Positions 24,285 to 34,089 of a stretch of DNA of 60,000 bases are shown in pieces. The translations under genes were made by a program, and so were the position numbers. Below the pieces are notes generated by a model that had not been told where the DNA came from, made no database searches, and saw nothing but the letters and a program-made list of their open reading frames with translations. Position 1 is the stretch's first letter. Each line of letters begins with the position of its first letter. This DNA is from Diphasiastrum complanatum (lineage: Eukaryota > Streptophyta > Lycopodiopsida > Lycopodiales > Lycopodiaceae), in contig CM055109.1 of NCBI GenBank assembly GCA_029204225.1, positions 26,358,178 to 26,418,177 on the forward strand, written 5' to 3'.

Positions 24285-24577
24285 TAGATGGAGGATCAGG
24301 TGTCAGTTTGATCTCCACTAATTTGTATGAAAAATGGGATTTACAAGGGTTGAAGCCAACAAGATTCGCCATCAAACTAGCAGATCAATCCTGTGTGAAA
24401 CCAAAAGGTGTAGTTGCCGATATCCCTGTAAAGATAGCAGGCATGCAATTTGTGATTACTTTTGTAGTCATGGATACACCTGAATCTCCAACCGCATACC
24501 GTGTGTTACTAGGAAGACCATGGTTGAGTTTTGCGCAAGTAGTACACAACATGCAGACCAACGAAAGTGAACTATGA
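24242..24577 (+). pseudogene. Family A retropepsin-like aspartic protease
   Basis: A 111-codon frame overlapping the end of the gag linker in another frame. ATLVDGGSGVSLIS carries the catalytic Asp in the DGGSG variant of the D(S/T)G motif. FAIKLADQS, ADIPVKIAGMQF and the C-terminal YRVLLGRPWL match the flap and closing segments of gypsy retropepsins. It would process Gag-Pol. The element stops about 90 bp later, exactly where an inverted family-A LTR begins (24669). RT, RNase H and integrase are therefore absent. Confidence 0.88.
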
Positions 24578-24668
24578 GCGGTTACATCATGTATTGGCTC
24601 AAGCACCATTTGAGAAGTGAGGACTTGATTACATCGGCCCCCCCAACCGCTCACAATACCCAAGCTTG

Positions 24669-25490
24669 TGTAGGGTTGAAGATCTCGCGTAGTATAGCCT
24701 TCCTGCCTGTCAACAAAGGTTAGATCACTGGATAGGTATCTAACTATGCGTAGATGCTATTTTTAGTTAGTTTCCTACTTTCTCCCTTATCTCTATTCAC
24801 CACTAACACTACCCTCCTTTAACTCTACTCCTCTACACTAACATTCATCATGCTTTTGGGTGAAGGGAAAGGATAGACAAGAAGAGGAAGAGAGAAGAGA
24901 AGAGAGGAAGAGAGAGAGATGAGATGGAGGTTAGCTCAAATGCTCAATGTCATTGCTTATGGAGAAACCTTAACTAATAACAAACAAGAAGCATGGAAGA
25001 AATGGAAATAACAAGCAAACACAACAATAGCATAAGCAAGATTGATTAGCAAATGAGGATGCTTGAGCTCTTAAAATAGTAGAGTCTCCTCCTCTCTATT
25101 AAGCATGCAAATAGTGTACAAATGGTGTCTTTTTATAAAATGGGGAAGGCCCTTGCCCCTCAATCCTATTGGCTAATATTCACATTGATCCTATCCATTC
25201 ATCTTGGACCCAACTTGATCCAAGGGTCCAGAAAAAATACATTGGAAATCACAAGATTCATGTGAGTCCAAATTGGACCCAACTCTAGAAAGTAAACTCT
25301 AAGTTTAAAATTGACTTTGGGCCTCAAGTTTTATTTTAATTACAAAGGCCCAAGTCTATTTTATTTTATTTACACTTTGGCTTGCGTGCTCATTGGGCCA
25401 TGGGCTTATACGTGCAGGATGCCATGCCCTTGCAACACATTTTATTGGATGATTTTATTTATTTACACTTTGTTGGGAATACACCCAACA
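24669..25490 (-). mobile_element. Ty3/gypsy family A LTR (3' LTR, 822 bp)
   Basis: On the minus strand it starts TGTTGGGTGTATTCCC at 25490 and ends CAACCCTACA at 24669. It is the same family as the LTRs at 17201 and 20591 but more diverged. Upstream (25491 on) is the family 3' ORF; beyond 24669 there is no primer-binding site, so it is a 3' LTR. The tRNA-Asp-like segment is kept at 24689-24712 with one change. Its end abuts protease-side sequence of the plus-strand family-A copy, so this is a junction of two elements or an inversion breakpoint. Confidence 0.92.
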
Positions 25491-27330
25491 GGACCCACGG
25501 TCTGAAGTACTGCCGGTCCCTCGGCACTCTGCCGGTTTAGTATAGCGTTCGCTTTGCCTGCCTCTAGTGGATCGGGTAGCCCATAACCTCTTCCATGAAG
25601 TTGAGATGGTCTAGTTTCTTCGAGTCCTTGGGTGTGTGGAAGGACTTGTGGACTCCTGTTAGCCATTCTTACTCGACCCATTCTTGGAATCGGCGCGTCC
25701 ATGAATCTCCAAGGAATGCAGCTTGGTAATATACACGAGAGACTGGCAGCTGATCTTCGACTTTGTCGGAAGCTAGCGTCTTATTAGGATCAAAGAATAT
25801 TGAGGGAAGAAAATCATCCCATTTTGTTTCAATGCCCATTAAATGTTCTAAATCCCGGGCATAAGTGACTGCCGCGCGGACCGTTGGATCAGGGCAGTTG
25901 ATATATTGATTTGTGAACATGGTGAGAGCCCTTCTGGCATCTACATCCGTAGTCCACCCATATTCTGATGATATGATTGGCCAATTAAAATTTTGAGTGT
26001 GATCTTGTCAAGCGGGGTGCCACATTCCGCCCATTTGGATCGTGTACATGGCAGGAAGTGCGCGTTCACCCGTAATTGTTGCGGACTTGTCACGTAGGCC
26101 CTGATGGTCATAGGGTCTCTTTCAAACAACTGCTGACGCCACTCTAGTTGTGGTTGGAGGGCGGTAATGCTTGCAGTCCTTTGCCCTTTATTGTCTGAGC
26201 TGAAAACGATATCTGCCAACCGTCTCTTGATGACTCGTGGGGATACTTTGATAGGAATTCGTTCTTTTTCTCCTCCACGGACTTTGGTCTTTGAAAGGCC
26301 TGGCTGACAGATATCGTGTGCAAACCTCTGGATGATGTGGCTTGGCTTTGGCTGGTATCTGCGCTTTGGCCCTGGTCTCGCGTCTCAGCAGCCGTATCCG
26401 TTTGTCCTTGGTCTTGGCCTTCGGACCCTTGATCTTAGGTGAATCCCCCTGCTGCCTGCTGGCTTTGGTCTTGACTGGTACTGGCATGTGCAGTGTCAAA
26501 ACTAGGTGGTAGTGGAATTACCATGGGGGTGGGCTGGGCCTTCATTTCCATGAATTTTTGACAAGCTTTGAGGGCTTGTTTGGCCTGGGCGAGCTCGTGA
26601 GTTGCGCTTGTCCGATATTTGTTGAACTCTGCCTGGTAGCTATTTAAGGTTTGGCTATAAACCTGCACCTGACATCAAAGAAGATTCATTTCTGATTGAG
26701 AGAGCGGCCTTGAGTCTGGTGCAAGTTGAGCTAACCATGCGATCTTTTCATCTTGTAGGGCTTTGACCTCCATCCCCAGGCACGTATTCTCTGCTTCCAA
26801 AAGGTAGTTGTGCCTGGATGGGAGCAAGCCGTTGGGATGCTTCGGATTGAAGCTCCTGCACCTTCGTGGAGGCCTCTGTCAGCGCTTTGGAGAGGCTTTG
26901 GATATAAGTATTGAGGCCCTCCTCCTTCTGCTTCAGCTTGGCAATCTCCTGGTGCCCTTCTTGTTCATGTTGCTGAGTCAAAATCAGCTCCTGCTGCAGC
27001 TTGGTCAGTTCTGCTTGCAACTGTGTGTTGCTTGTTACCAGGTGTAGTACCCTACTTTCCAAGATAGCTTTTGCCGCTACCACATCTAGGATGTATTTTC
27101 TCAGAGTCTGGTACGCTGTCGTTTGGTCTGTGGGAGAAGTCGATACATTGGCACTGGTAGGGGCTTGTGTTGTATTGGCCCCGACGACTTGTGGAGTATC
27201 GTCGTCATCATCTTCTATCAAGTTCTCATTGGACCTGATGCCATCTGGGGCGGTAGGATTAGCCCGATCTGGCGATAGTACTTCCACCTCTTGATTGGTG
27301 TCTTCCACGACCAAATCTACCACCATGTCC
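25491..27330 (-). pseudogene. Family A 3' ORF with coiled coil, copy 2
   Basis: This is a broken coding region ending directly before the 3' LTR, in sense orientation. From its 5' side (27326) it shows an acidic segment with DDDDDTPQVV. A long heptad-rich coiled coil follows: ILESRVLHLVTSN, LQAELTKLQQEL, EIAKLKQKEEGL and ALTEASTKVQELQSEA (to about 26748). Then comes a Gln/Ala segment (26435-26668) and a Lys/Arg-rich segment (26188-26499). The C-terminal part is shared with copy 1: KWAECGTPLDKIT, NCPDPTVRAAVTYARDLEHL, MGIETKWDDFLPSIFFDP and QLPVSRVYYQAAFLGDSW. It ends TLY-stop. No known enzyme motif. Its 5' end is fused to copia gag near 27330. It could be an accessory or relocated structural ORF; function unknown. 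Confidence 0.72.
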
Positions 27331-27953
27331 CCTGACTACAAGAGCTTGATCAAATCCCCTGTTGCGATGACTCAAGTTCTCTTGACGTTGTTCTTCCTGC
27401 AAAAACAATCCACCTAACTCTTCATAGGTTGGAAGATTTTCCATGTGGCTATACTTGTCACAAACATCTGATGTGACTCACTCAAACTATTCAATGTCAA
27501 CTGCACGATCTCACGATCCTGTACTCGCTCTCCGACTATTGCTAATTGGTCACGAATCTCTTTGATCTTCAGTAGGTGATCATCAACAGTTGCACCATCA
27601 TCCATCTGCAATGTGTGCAACTTCGTCTTCAGGAATAGCACTCGAGATGTGTTTGTGGTCTCAGAAAATGCCTTCAATGTATCCCATGCTTCTTTTGGTC
27701 CTTCTGAATCTGAAATGTAGGGCATAATTGCATCTCTAACTGATAAGTTGATGACATTTTGTGCTTTCCGTTTTCTCCTGTCAAATGCTCGTTGACCTTC
27801 TTCAATCAATGGCCTTGTCTCTTCACCTGTCACGATCTCCCATAGCTCCTTTTCCATCAAAATGTTCTTCAGTTTGAATTTCCAAACTGCATAGTTGCCG
27901 GCTCCTTCCAATTTGCTTGAATCATTGAGGACACTCTTGCTTAGAGTTTCCAT
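27259..27953 (-). pseudogene. Ty1/copia gag, second minus-strand copy
   Basis: The gag starts at 27953 (METLSKSVLNDSSKLEG). It shows NYAVWKFKLKNILMEKELW, AWDTLKAFSETTNTSR, LKTKLHTLQMDDGATVDDH and LTLNSLSESHQMF. It then continues, after a frameshift near 27430, with LPTYEELGGLFLQEEQRQ and a Gly/Arg-rich stretch. It resembles the gag at 14000-14689 closely enough to be a related lineage. It is cut near 27300, where family-A 3' ORF sequence begins, so the zinc knuckle and all of pol are missing here. Confidence 0.9.
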
Positions 27954-28825
27954 TATTGGATAGACAAGTCCGGATCACAAAAATGGCTCAGTTTGAACAC
28001 ACAACTTAGTCTCCAAATTTTATCATGCCATTGAACTGTATAATATCTTTTTTTTTTGGTTATACACCTGATATCGGAATGGAGTGTAGAAGTACGACTG
28101 CTCAAGATCCTCTTTAACTTGTGCGCATGGATCCGATATTGGAGCATCCGATATCGGATGTACAACTGCTAAGAATTCTCTTTAGCTCATGCGCTTGGAT
28201 CCGATATCGGTACAGACATGCGATATCGGACTGGAGCGCAGATATACAACTACTCGAGTTTCTCTTCAGCTAGTGCGCTTGGATCCGATATTGGTACGAA
28301 TAAAAAAGAGAGAATATAAGAACTTTCAGAGGGAATATTCTAGATTTTCTACTTCGGCGCGGTGGCTATCCGCCTCCTCTTTGCTTAGATTTTGAAACGA
28401 GTGATCGTTCAAACAGACAGATATCAATAATGTGAAAGGTATGAAGCCTCAAAGCTCTAAATGGCAGTACTAGACACTGTCAGGTGTGATTTGCAGTACC
28501 CCAAACAAACAAATGAGAGATTTCTTGGCACAACTATCTGACAAATGATACTTTTCACAAAGACTAAAAAAAATATTGTAAAACTTTTCTCACTCAACAA
28601 ATTTTGAATCTGTCTGATGGTGCCCTGGCCTTTCTGATGCCTTCGAGACTGTCTTCATTCTCCACTAATAACTGTGAGATCCAAAACCTGCAAAATACAT
28701 CAAGAAGAATTTCTTCCAGCCGTTTTTGTCTCTCCAAGCTTTCACCTCTTGTGAAGGACTTTCTCACTTTGTTGCGGAGCCTGTGACAAGTTGTATTCAC
28801 TGATCAGGCACGCAGGACTATCGTA
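27954..28825 (-). repeat. Copia leader with repeated palindromic GATATCGG units
   Basis: This is the leader between PBS and gag. From about 28068 to 28300 it holds three diverged tandem units (about 66 to 84 bp apart). Each contains TGCGC(A/T)TGGATCC and a GATATCGG or GATATTGG motif. Full palindromes occur: TCCGATATCGGA at 28147-28158, CCGATATCGG at 28201-28210, CGATATCG at 28221. The rest is non-coding. Self-complementary leader motifs can act in RNA dimer formation in retroelements, but that is inference here. Confidence 0.7.
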
Positions 28826-28837
28826 GCTCTGATACCA
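28826..28837 (-). other. Copia primer-binding site (tRNA-iMet)
   Basis: On the minus strand TGGTATCAGAGC is an exact copy of the canonical initiator-tRNA-Met primer-binding site of plant copia elements. It directly follows the end of the LTR at 28838 and faces the gag at 27953. Confidence 0.95.
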
Positions 28838-29102
28838 TGTCAACAATCAGAAATGCAACATCAAGCATTCACCATAAGTAATCACCAAGTAAGGAGCCGA
28901 AAGATGAACACGCAATATCACTCTACCACACTAACTTCATACTGAATATAAAATGTACATATAAACCCTGAACTCTGATAGAGAGAGAAAATCTACGAAT
29001 AGACTAATAGACTAGCCTACGGCTAATTACAATTGTTAACAACTGTCAACATTAATGTACATCGTAAACAATAACAATGAAGTTTATCATTGATTTCTAA
29101 CA
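28838..29102 (-). mobile_element. Ty1/copia 5' LTR (265 bp)
   Basis: On the minus strand it starts TGTTAGAAATCAATG at 29102 and ends TTGTTGACA at 28838, immediately before the primer-binding site. TG...CA termini, size and PBS position are typical of plant copia LTRs. No second copy of this LTR was seen in the window, so the 3' end of the element has been lost or lies elsewhere. Confidence 0.88.
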
Positions 29103-29540
29103 TACGTCTAGCTATCCTGTAAGACTCCACACAATGGAGATATGAAAGATCCTCTCTGGATCACAAAACAATTTGGATATAGAGATTTGTAAGAGATGAA
29201 GACAGAGAGGTAGCGAGTAGAGCAGAAAAAATACTAGAAACTATAGCTGTGCATGAAAGTCTACCAACGAGGAGAACATAGCAAAAGAGCAGATTGTCAT
29301 TCCACCAACAAGCGAGACAGTGAAAACTAAACTGATAATACAGTCGCTCTATTTTTTGTGCATCTCCTTATCTTGTGCTATCATTTGTCTTGATTGCTAG
29401 AATAAAATGTTTTCTGTGATGTGTAGTCACGTGTCTGGGATCCTAAAAATCACTTCCGCACAAAGGAAAATTCAAAGACACAAAATGATTAGCGAATAAG
29501 AAGAGAGAGAAGAAGAAAACGAAACACTCTCGCTTTCGCT
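29103..29540. other. Short intergenic or possible LTR remnant
   Basis: No gene. The end of this interval (CTCTCGCTTTCGCTACA) lies just before a decayed primer-binding-like TAATATCAAAGC (about 29543-29554), so part of it may be the 5' LTR of the plus-strand copia element that follows. Its start could not be fixed. Confidence 0.35.
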
Positions 29541-29648
29541 ACATAATATCAAAGCAAATAGGTTATCACTACTGATATCCCAACAGTGATTCTTCTAGAC
29601 AACACGATATGGCTACAACAATCTAGACCAGAGTAGCAATCAGTCTAG

Positions 29649-30370
29649 ATGGCGCAAATTACAGAATCTAGAAATTCAAAATCAAAATGCTTCTGAAGGG
29701 CGAAGGGATCTGGTCTGTGACCGAGCTCTCAGAGATGCAGCCTCCAGAGGGAGACCCGAGGAGAGCTGAACGGATTAGAAAAGATGAGCACGCAATGGCG
29801 ATCATCGTTTCGTCCATAAATGAAGATCTACTCATGCAGATTGAAGACTGCGAACGTAGCCATGCAGCATGGGAAAGATTAAAGTAGAAGTATGAAGTGG
29901 GGACTATAGCTTTAGTCATGCACCTTCACAATTAGCTGCAATCCATATGGTGGGATGGCAACCAGTTGGATCAACATGTTGAGAAGATCATAACGATCTT
30001 CGCTCAATTAGCTGCTTCATGAAATCTCTATCAACATCCTATCAGCCACTGAGAATGCTCATACTGAATCTACCAAATATGACATTCGACAAAGTAGTCA
30101 GTCTTGTCGTTGATGAGAGACAAAGGTTCAAGACTAGCTCAACTGTTTGTTGAGAGACTTTTTTGACTGTACGGACATTGCATCAGGGCAGGAACACCAG
30201 GTCCCAGCACCACAACAACTGATGTACTTCGTGAAATCCCTACTTGCGTCCTATCAGCCATTGAGAATGCTCATACTGAGCCTACTAGATATGACATTCA
30301 GAGGAGCAATCAGTGTTGTCACTGATGAGAGAGACTGATGAGGGACGAAGGAGAAGGAAGCAGTGACTAG
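29649..30370 (+). pseudogene. Ty1/copia gag with internal duplication
   Basis: Readable gag pieces are MLLKGEGIWSVT, PRRAERIRKDEHAMAII and LLMQIEDCERSHAAWERLK, ending in a stop at 29887. Decayed later segments follow. A gag-coding stretch of about 110 bp (…CCTATCAGCCACTGAGAATG…) occurs at 30015-30124 and again, diverged, at 30227-30336. Stops in both show inactivity. Upstream at about 29543 is a degenerate iMet-type primer-binding site. Confidence 0.8.
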
Positions 30371-30469
30371 GAAAAGGCCTTTTTCACGAAGGGAAAGAAG
30401 AAGAACAAACCCAGACCCAGATTCGACAAGGCGAATACAAAGTCTTTGAGCAGAGCAACGACAACCAAC

Positions 30470-30765
30470 AAACATCCTCCTGTGATCATTGTCACAAGCC
30501 GGGACATGCAACCAACAAATGCTGGTTTAACCCGACAATACCTTGCATGCACTGCAAGAAGAAGGAACACTCTACATACGATTGCAGATTCAACCCGAAA
30601 AGAAAAAACAAAGCTGACAAGGCGAATGTTACAGAGTCGTCAAAGGATGCAGACAAAAGCGATGAGTCCTTCACGATATTCGATGAAGCCTCAACAAGCT
30701 ACACTGAACAAGACTGCGATGTAGTCATTGATTCAGGAGCAACCTCACACATCACTTGCAACTAG
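30470..30765 (+). pseudogene. Copia tandem zinc knuckles and protease start
   Basis: Two adjacent canonical CX2CX4HX4C knuckles can be read: CDHCHKPGHATNKC near 30480 and CMHCKKKEHSTYDC near 30545. They are followed by a charged linker and the retropepsin start VVIDSGATSHITC (about 30718-30765), which carries the catalytic DSG motif. A stop follows at once. Two knuckles in tandem are more than the single one in the other copia copies of this window. Confidence 0.88.
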
Positions 30766-30978
30766 GCAATGGGAGCTGACACGATGTCAAGGGCATCCGA
30801 ACTCTACAACTACAAATACTGTCGAGACAAGCAGAGCTGCCAGGAGCACTCTGCGTACCCTCATTAAGAAAAGACCTACTATCAGTCTCCAAGATGGCAG
30901 ATATTGGAATTCGAGTTCTATTTGATGGCAACGTATGCCGGATGATCGAGAAAACAACGAACAAGTTTTTGACAGTTT

Positions 30979-31595
30979 ATGCAAAGAGGAAATTTCTACC
31001 AAGCCAAGATAATCAGCAATTCTGATAGCATACTAAATGCATCAAAAAATGAAGATCAACTCTGGCATAGAAGAATGTATCATCTGAACATGAAGAGCCT
31101 CTATGACATGAGCAAGAAGGACATAGTCACAGGTCTAAAAATATTTAGACCAGATAATGAGTTCTACAAAGCCTGTCAGAAAGGGAAACAACATCGGAAT
31201 CCATTCATGCACGAGGGAAGAAGAGCTAAAAAATTTCTTGAGCTCGTCCACTCAGATGTTTGTGGATCGATGAAAGTTGATTCGTTCTCAAGATCGAGGT
31301 ATTTTTTGACGTTCATTGATGACTACAACCGGATGACAATGATCTATTACTTGAAGAAAAAATCTGAAGTGTTTGACTCTTTCAAGAAGTTTGTTCATTC
31401 GCAGAAAGACACACCTCAAAGAGGATTCAGATCATCAGGTGTGATAATGGAGGTGAGTACAAGAGCACATAATTTTCGAGATTCTGCCAAGAACAAGGAA
31501 TAGAGCATCAATTCACTTTTATGTACACACCCGAATATAATGGTGTCGCAGAAAGAAAAAATAGGACACTAGTCATAGAAGTTCCTAGAATATCT
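30979..31595 (+). pseudogene. Copia integrase, N-terminal and core start
   Basis: Pre-integrase LWHRRMYHLNMKSLYDMSKK and the zinc-binding CQKGKQHRNPF come first. The core start FLELVHSDVCGSM carries the first catalytic Asp, followed by YFLTFIDDYNRMTMIYYLKKK. After a frameshift near 31430, IRCDNGGEY-like and YNGVAERKNRTLV blocks (second Asp and the Glu region) follow up to about 31595. There the copia homology stops and a gypsy gag fragment begins. Together with 38282-40142 this may be one copia element split by nested insertions. Confidence 0.88.
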
Positions 31596-31614
31596 GTTTC
31601 TCCTGTTGAGCAAG

Positions 31615-32720
31615 GTCAAAATGGACAAAAGAGAAAGGGTCAGGGACTCCATAGGACGAGTCAAGCACTTGAAATCTGAATGCAATGCAGCCCTAACTCC
31701 CAATCATGCAATCATTATGTGGTTCCTTGCAGGGTTACCATGAAGTATCAGAAGAGAACTTAAAAGACAGGAGCAGTATGCTACATTGTAGGAAGCGATG
31801 GAAGATGCCATCAGGAAAGAAGATGAGGGTTTAGACGATGAATCATATATGACCATCCATAATTCAACTCCCTCAATAACATCATCATCCAACGCATCCA
31901 ATATATCAATAGAGCTGCTGATGAAACAAATGACAAAGTTACACAAGTAGTAGATGGAACAACTAACGACGTAGTTTGATTAGAAATTGAAGGCCTTGCA
32001 GGGTGCTGTAGCACCAACTCCAAATCCACCATAACAGAACCAGTTACAATATCCCCGACAAGAGAATATATGGTGTTCAATTTGTACCTAGAACCATACA
32101 ACAAATTAGAGTCTAGTTTTGAAGCAAAATCTCAAATTGACACGGAGGTTTTGCCACCTATGCAACATATCATCGCACAAAACGACATTTTGCCCATTCA
32201 ACTCTCGAATCATACAACAAAAGAGAAATCAATATCAAACCTCTTATTCTTACCATAAGGGAGCACCAAATGCGACACCACGATATACCACGGTATGACA
32301 CTACGGTATGGCACACCAAATAACCAACGGTAAGGCCTTACTTGCACCACCAGTGCTAGCTAACAATTAATTGGCTCATGTAAATCAAGCCGTAGTAGAA
32401 CAAGAACCACCACCCCAACCTGAGCAGCAGCAGTGGTAAGGTCCATAGGAGGCATTTGTCGATTCGACAATCAACGAATACTATGGGACCTATGTTGCGC
32501 AACCTCAACGTCAGGGAGGTAGGATCTATGGCTGTTATGGATGTGGCGAAGGCCATCGAATTGTGGAATGTCCTTATAAGGGATAGTATATGGCCTTTTG
32601 CCAAGAATGTGGATATGGGCATTGCTACAAGAATTGCCCAATTAATCCTGGAACGAGTGCATCCTTGAATCTAGTCTCGGTACAACAGATCTTAGACAAA
32701 GAATAGGTTTTACAAAATTT
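31615..32720 (+). pseudogene. Family A gypsy gag, second copy, with two short zinc knuckles
   Basis: It is homologous to 23060-23700: NAALTPNHAIIMWFLAGLP, SIRRELKRQEQYATL, EAMEDAIRKEDEG and ISIELLMKQMTKLHK. A Gln/Pro-rich linker follows, then two adjacent Cys-His boxes: CYGCGEGHRIVEC (about 32535-32573) and CQECGYGHCYKNC (about 32600-32638). Both are CX2CX3HX4C. Frames are broken by several stops. No protease is readable after it (to about 32720). Confidence 0.85.
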
Positions 32721-32878
32721 TAAAATACATCATACACAAAAAATATCCAAACTCACTCGTGTACACTATGAAATTCAGATTGAACTCTTATCGGATAGCC
32801 ATAACCATCGAAAGAATCCCATAACATTTTTGGTTAAGAGACATTTTAAATAGTTTGAATATATATTTTCAACCATTT

Positions 32879-33247
32879 TCAAAACATTGTAGAAATGTCA
32901 TTACTTAAAACTAACACCATTACCAGGCTATACACTAGGCTATCTAACATTGTCTCAAAGGCGGATGCACTAATAGTGTTGTCATTCCTATAAACATATC
33001 TTAAATTACTAAGTAGCAAATCTAGGTTTAAGAGCAAACGAAATCTCCGTGGATATGCATCACTGATGCTCTCTTCACTGATCAAATAACAAATATACAG
33101 CTCTAACAACCAAATGGCTGTGCTGCAAAAGATATGCTCTCCATCACCAAGCAGCTCGCTAAACTCCACGAAAATTCGACGATGATTCACCATCAAGTTC
33201 ACCATCTGCACAAAACACAGGTGGCCAACTGTTATTAGATGAAACAA
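32879..33247 (-). CDS. Hypothetical exon-like frame, function unknown
   Basis: A 122-codon minus-strand frame. Its composition looks protein-like: VNHRRIFVEFSELLGDG, STAIWLLELYICYLISEE, YPRRFRLLLNLDLLLSNL and SAFETMLDSLVYSL. A good splice acceptor (TGTTTTGTGCAG/ATGGTG) lies at about 33200, so the true exon may begin there. It is mostly helical and Leu-rich; I recognise no family. It could be an exon of a captured or decayed host gene or a chance frame. No matching exons were found nearby. Confidence 0.3.
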   Translation of the reverse strand: MFHLITVGHLCFVQMVNLMVNHRRIFVEFSELLGDGEHIFCSTAIWLLELYICYLISEESISDAYPRRFRLLLNLDLLLSNLRYVYRNDNTISASAFETMLDSLVYSLVMVLVLSNDISTMF

Positions 33248-33803
33248 ATCATAACAACAACATTGAACATTGTCAAAAATGATTTATGTAGGGCCGAAAC
33301 ATTGTATCACACTACATACATAAACCCTAAAGTATGCAATGTATTTGGTCAAAATAACAAACGACTCACCAACATTACTGACATAGGAAACTGACATGCT
33401 TGTTGACTGGATTCAATGTTTAGAGTTTGTCATCAAATAACGTGCACCTATAGATCCTAATAAACCTTCCTTGCAGACCGCTCCCAAACTGCGTCTGTTT
33501 GTTGTGTGACACGGGCTATGCTACAACTTCCACCTAGGAGGATGCAAAACCTTCAAATTGGGATAGGCTCTAATTGGTTTACGGTTTTCACTGCAGGCCT
33601 CTATAGTTGTACACAAATTTTAAACTTTGGCATTCACCAAGATTGTGTACGGTTGTAGATGCCTACAACTAAATGCTTGCAACAATAAGAGCCTCTCCAA
33701 ATTTGAAAGTTACATTCTCCCAGGTGAAAGGTGTGGCAAAGCCTATGTCAGACAAACAATAATATTCACCAATTGCAAAAGAAACATTTACATTTATTTG
33801 AAT

Positions 33804-33834
33804 GTACATACATACTTATATAAACACCCATACA

Positions 33835-33866
<32 letters not shown>

Positions 33867-34056
33867 CACACCCATACATACACATACACACCCATACATA
33901 CACATACATGCACACATACATATAGATATACACATACATACAGATACATATATACAAATACAAATACATACACACACATACATATACACATAAAAGCACA
34001 TTCATACATACATACATACACGTACATGCATACATATGCACACATACATATATAAA
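33804..34056. repeat. (ACAT)n/(ACATAC)n microsatellite cluster
   Basis: An interrupted array of CATA and ACACAT units of about 250 bp. It includes a pure (CATA)n run near 33829-33863 and variants with CACACC, CAGATA and CAAATA. Open frames across it on both strands (Thr-His-Tyr-Ile or Tyr-Val-Cys-Met repeats) are artefacts. Confidence 0.95.
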
Positions 34057-34089
34057 GGCACGATCTAAAAGTCCAAATATAATCTCTGA

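Noticed and set aside
28147-28230. The leader repeats as a CRISPR-like array
   Set aside because: Units are diverged, few and lack uniform repeats with unique spacers; the plant copia leader context explains them.
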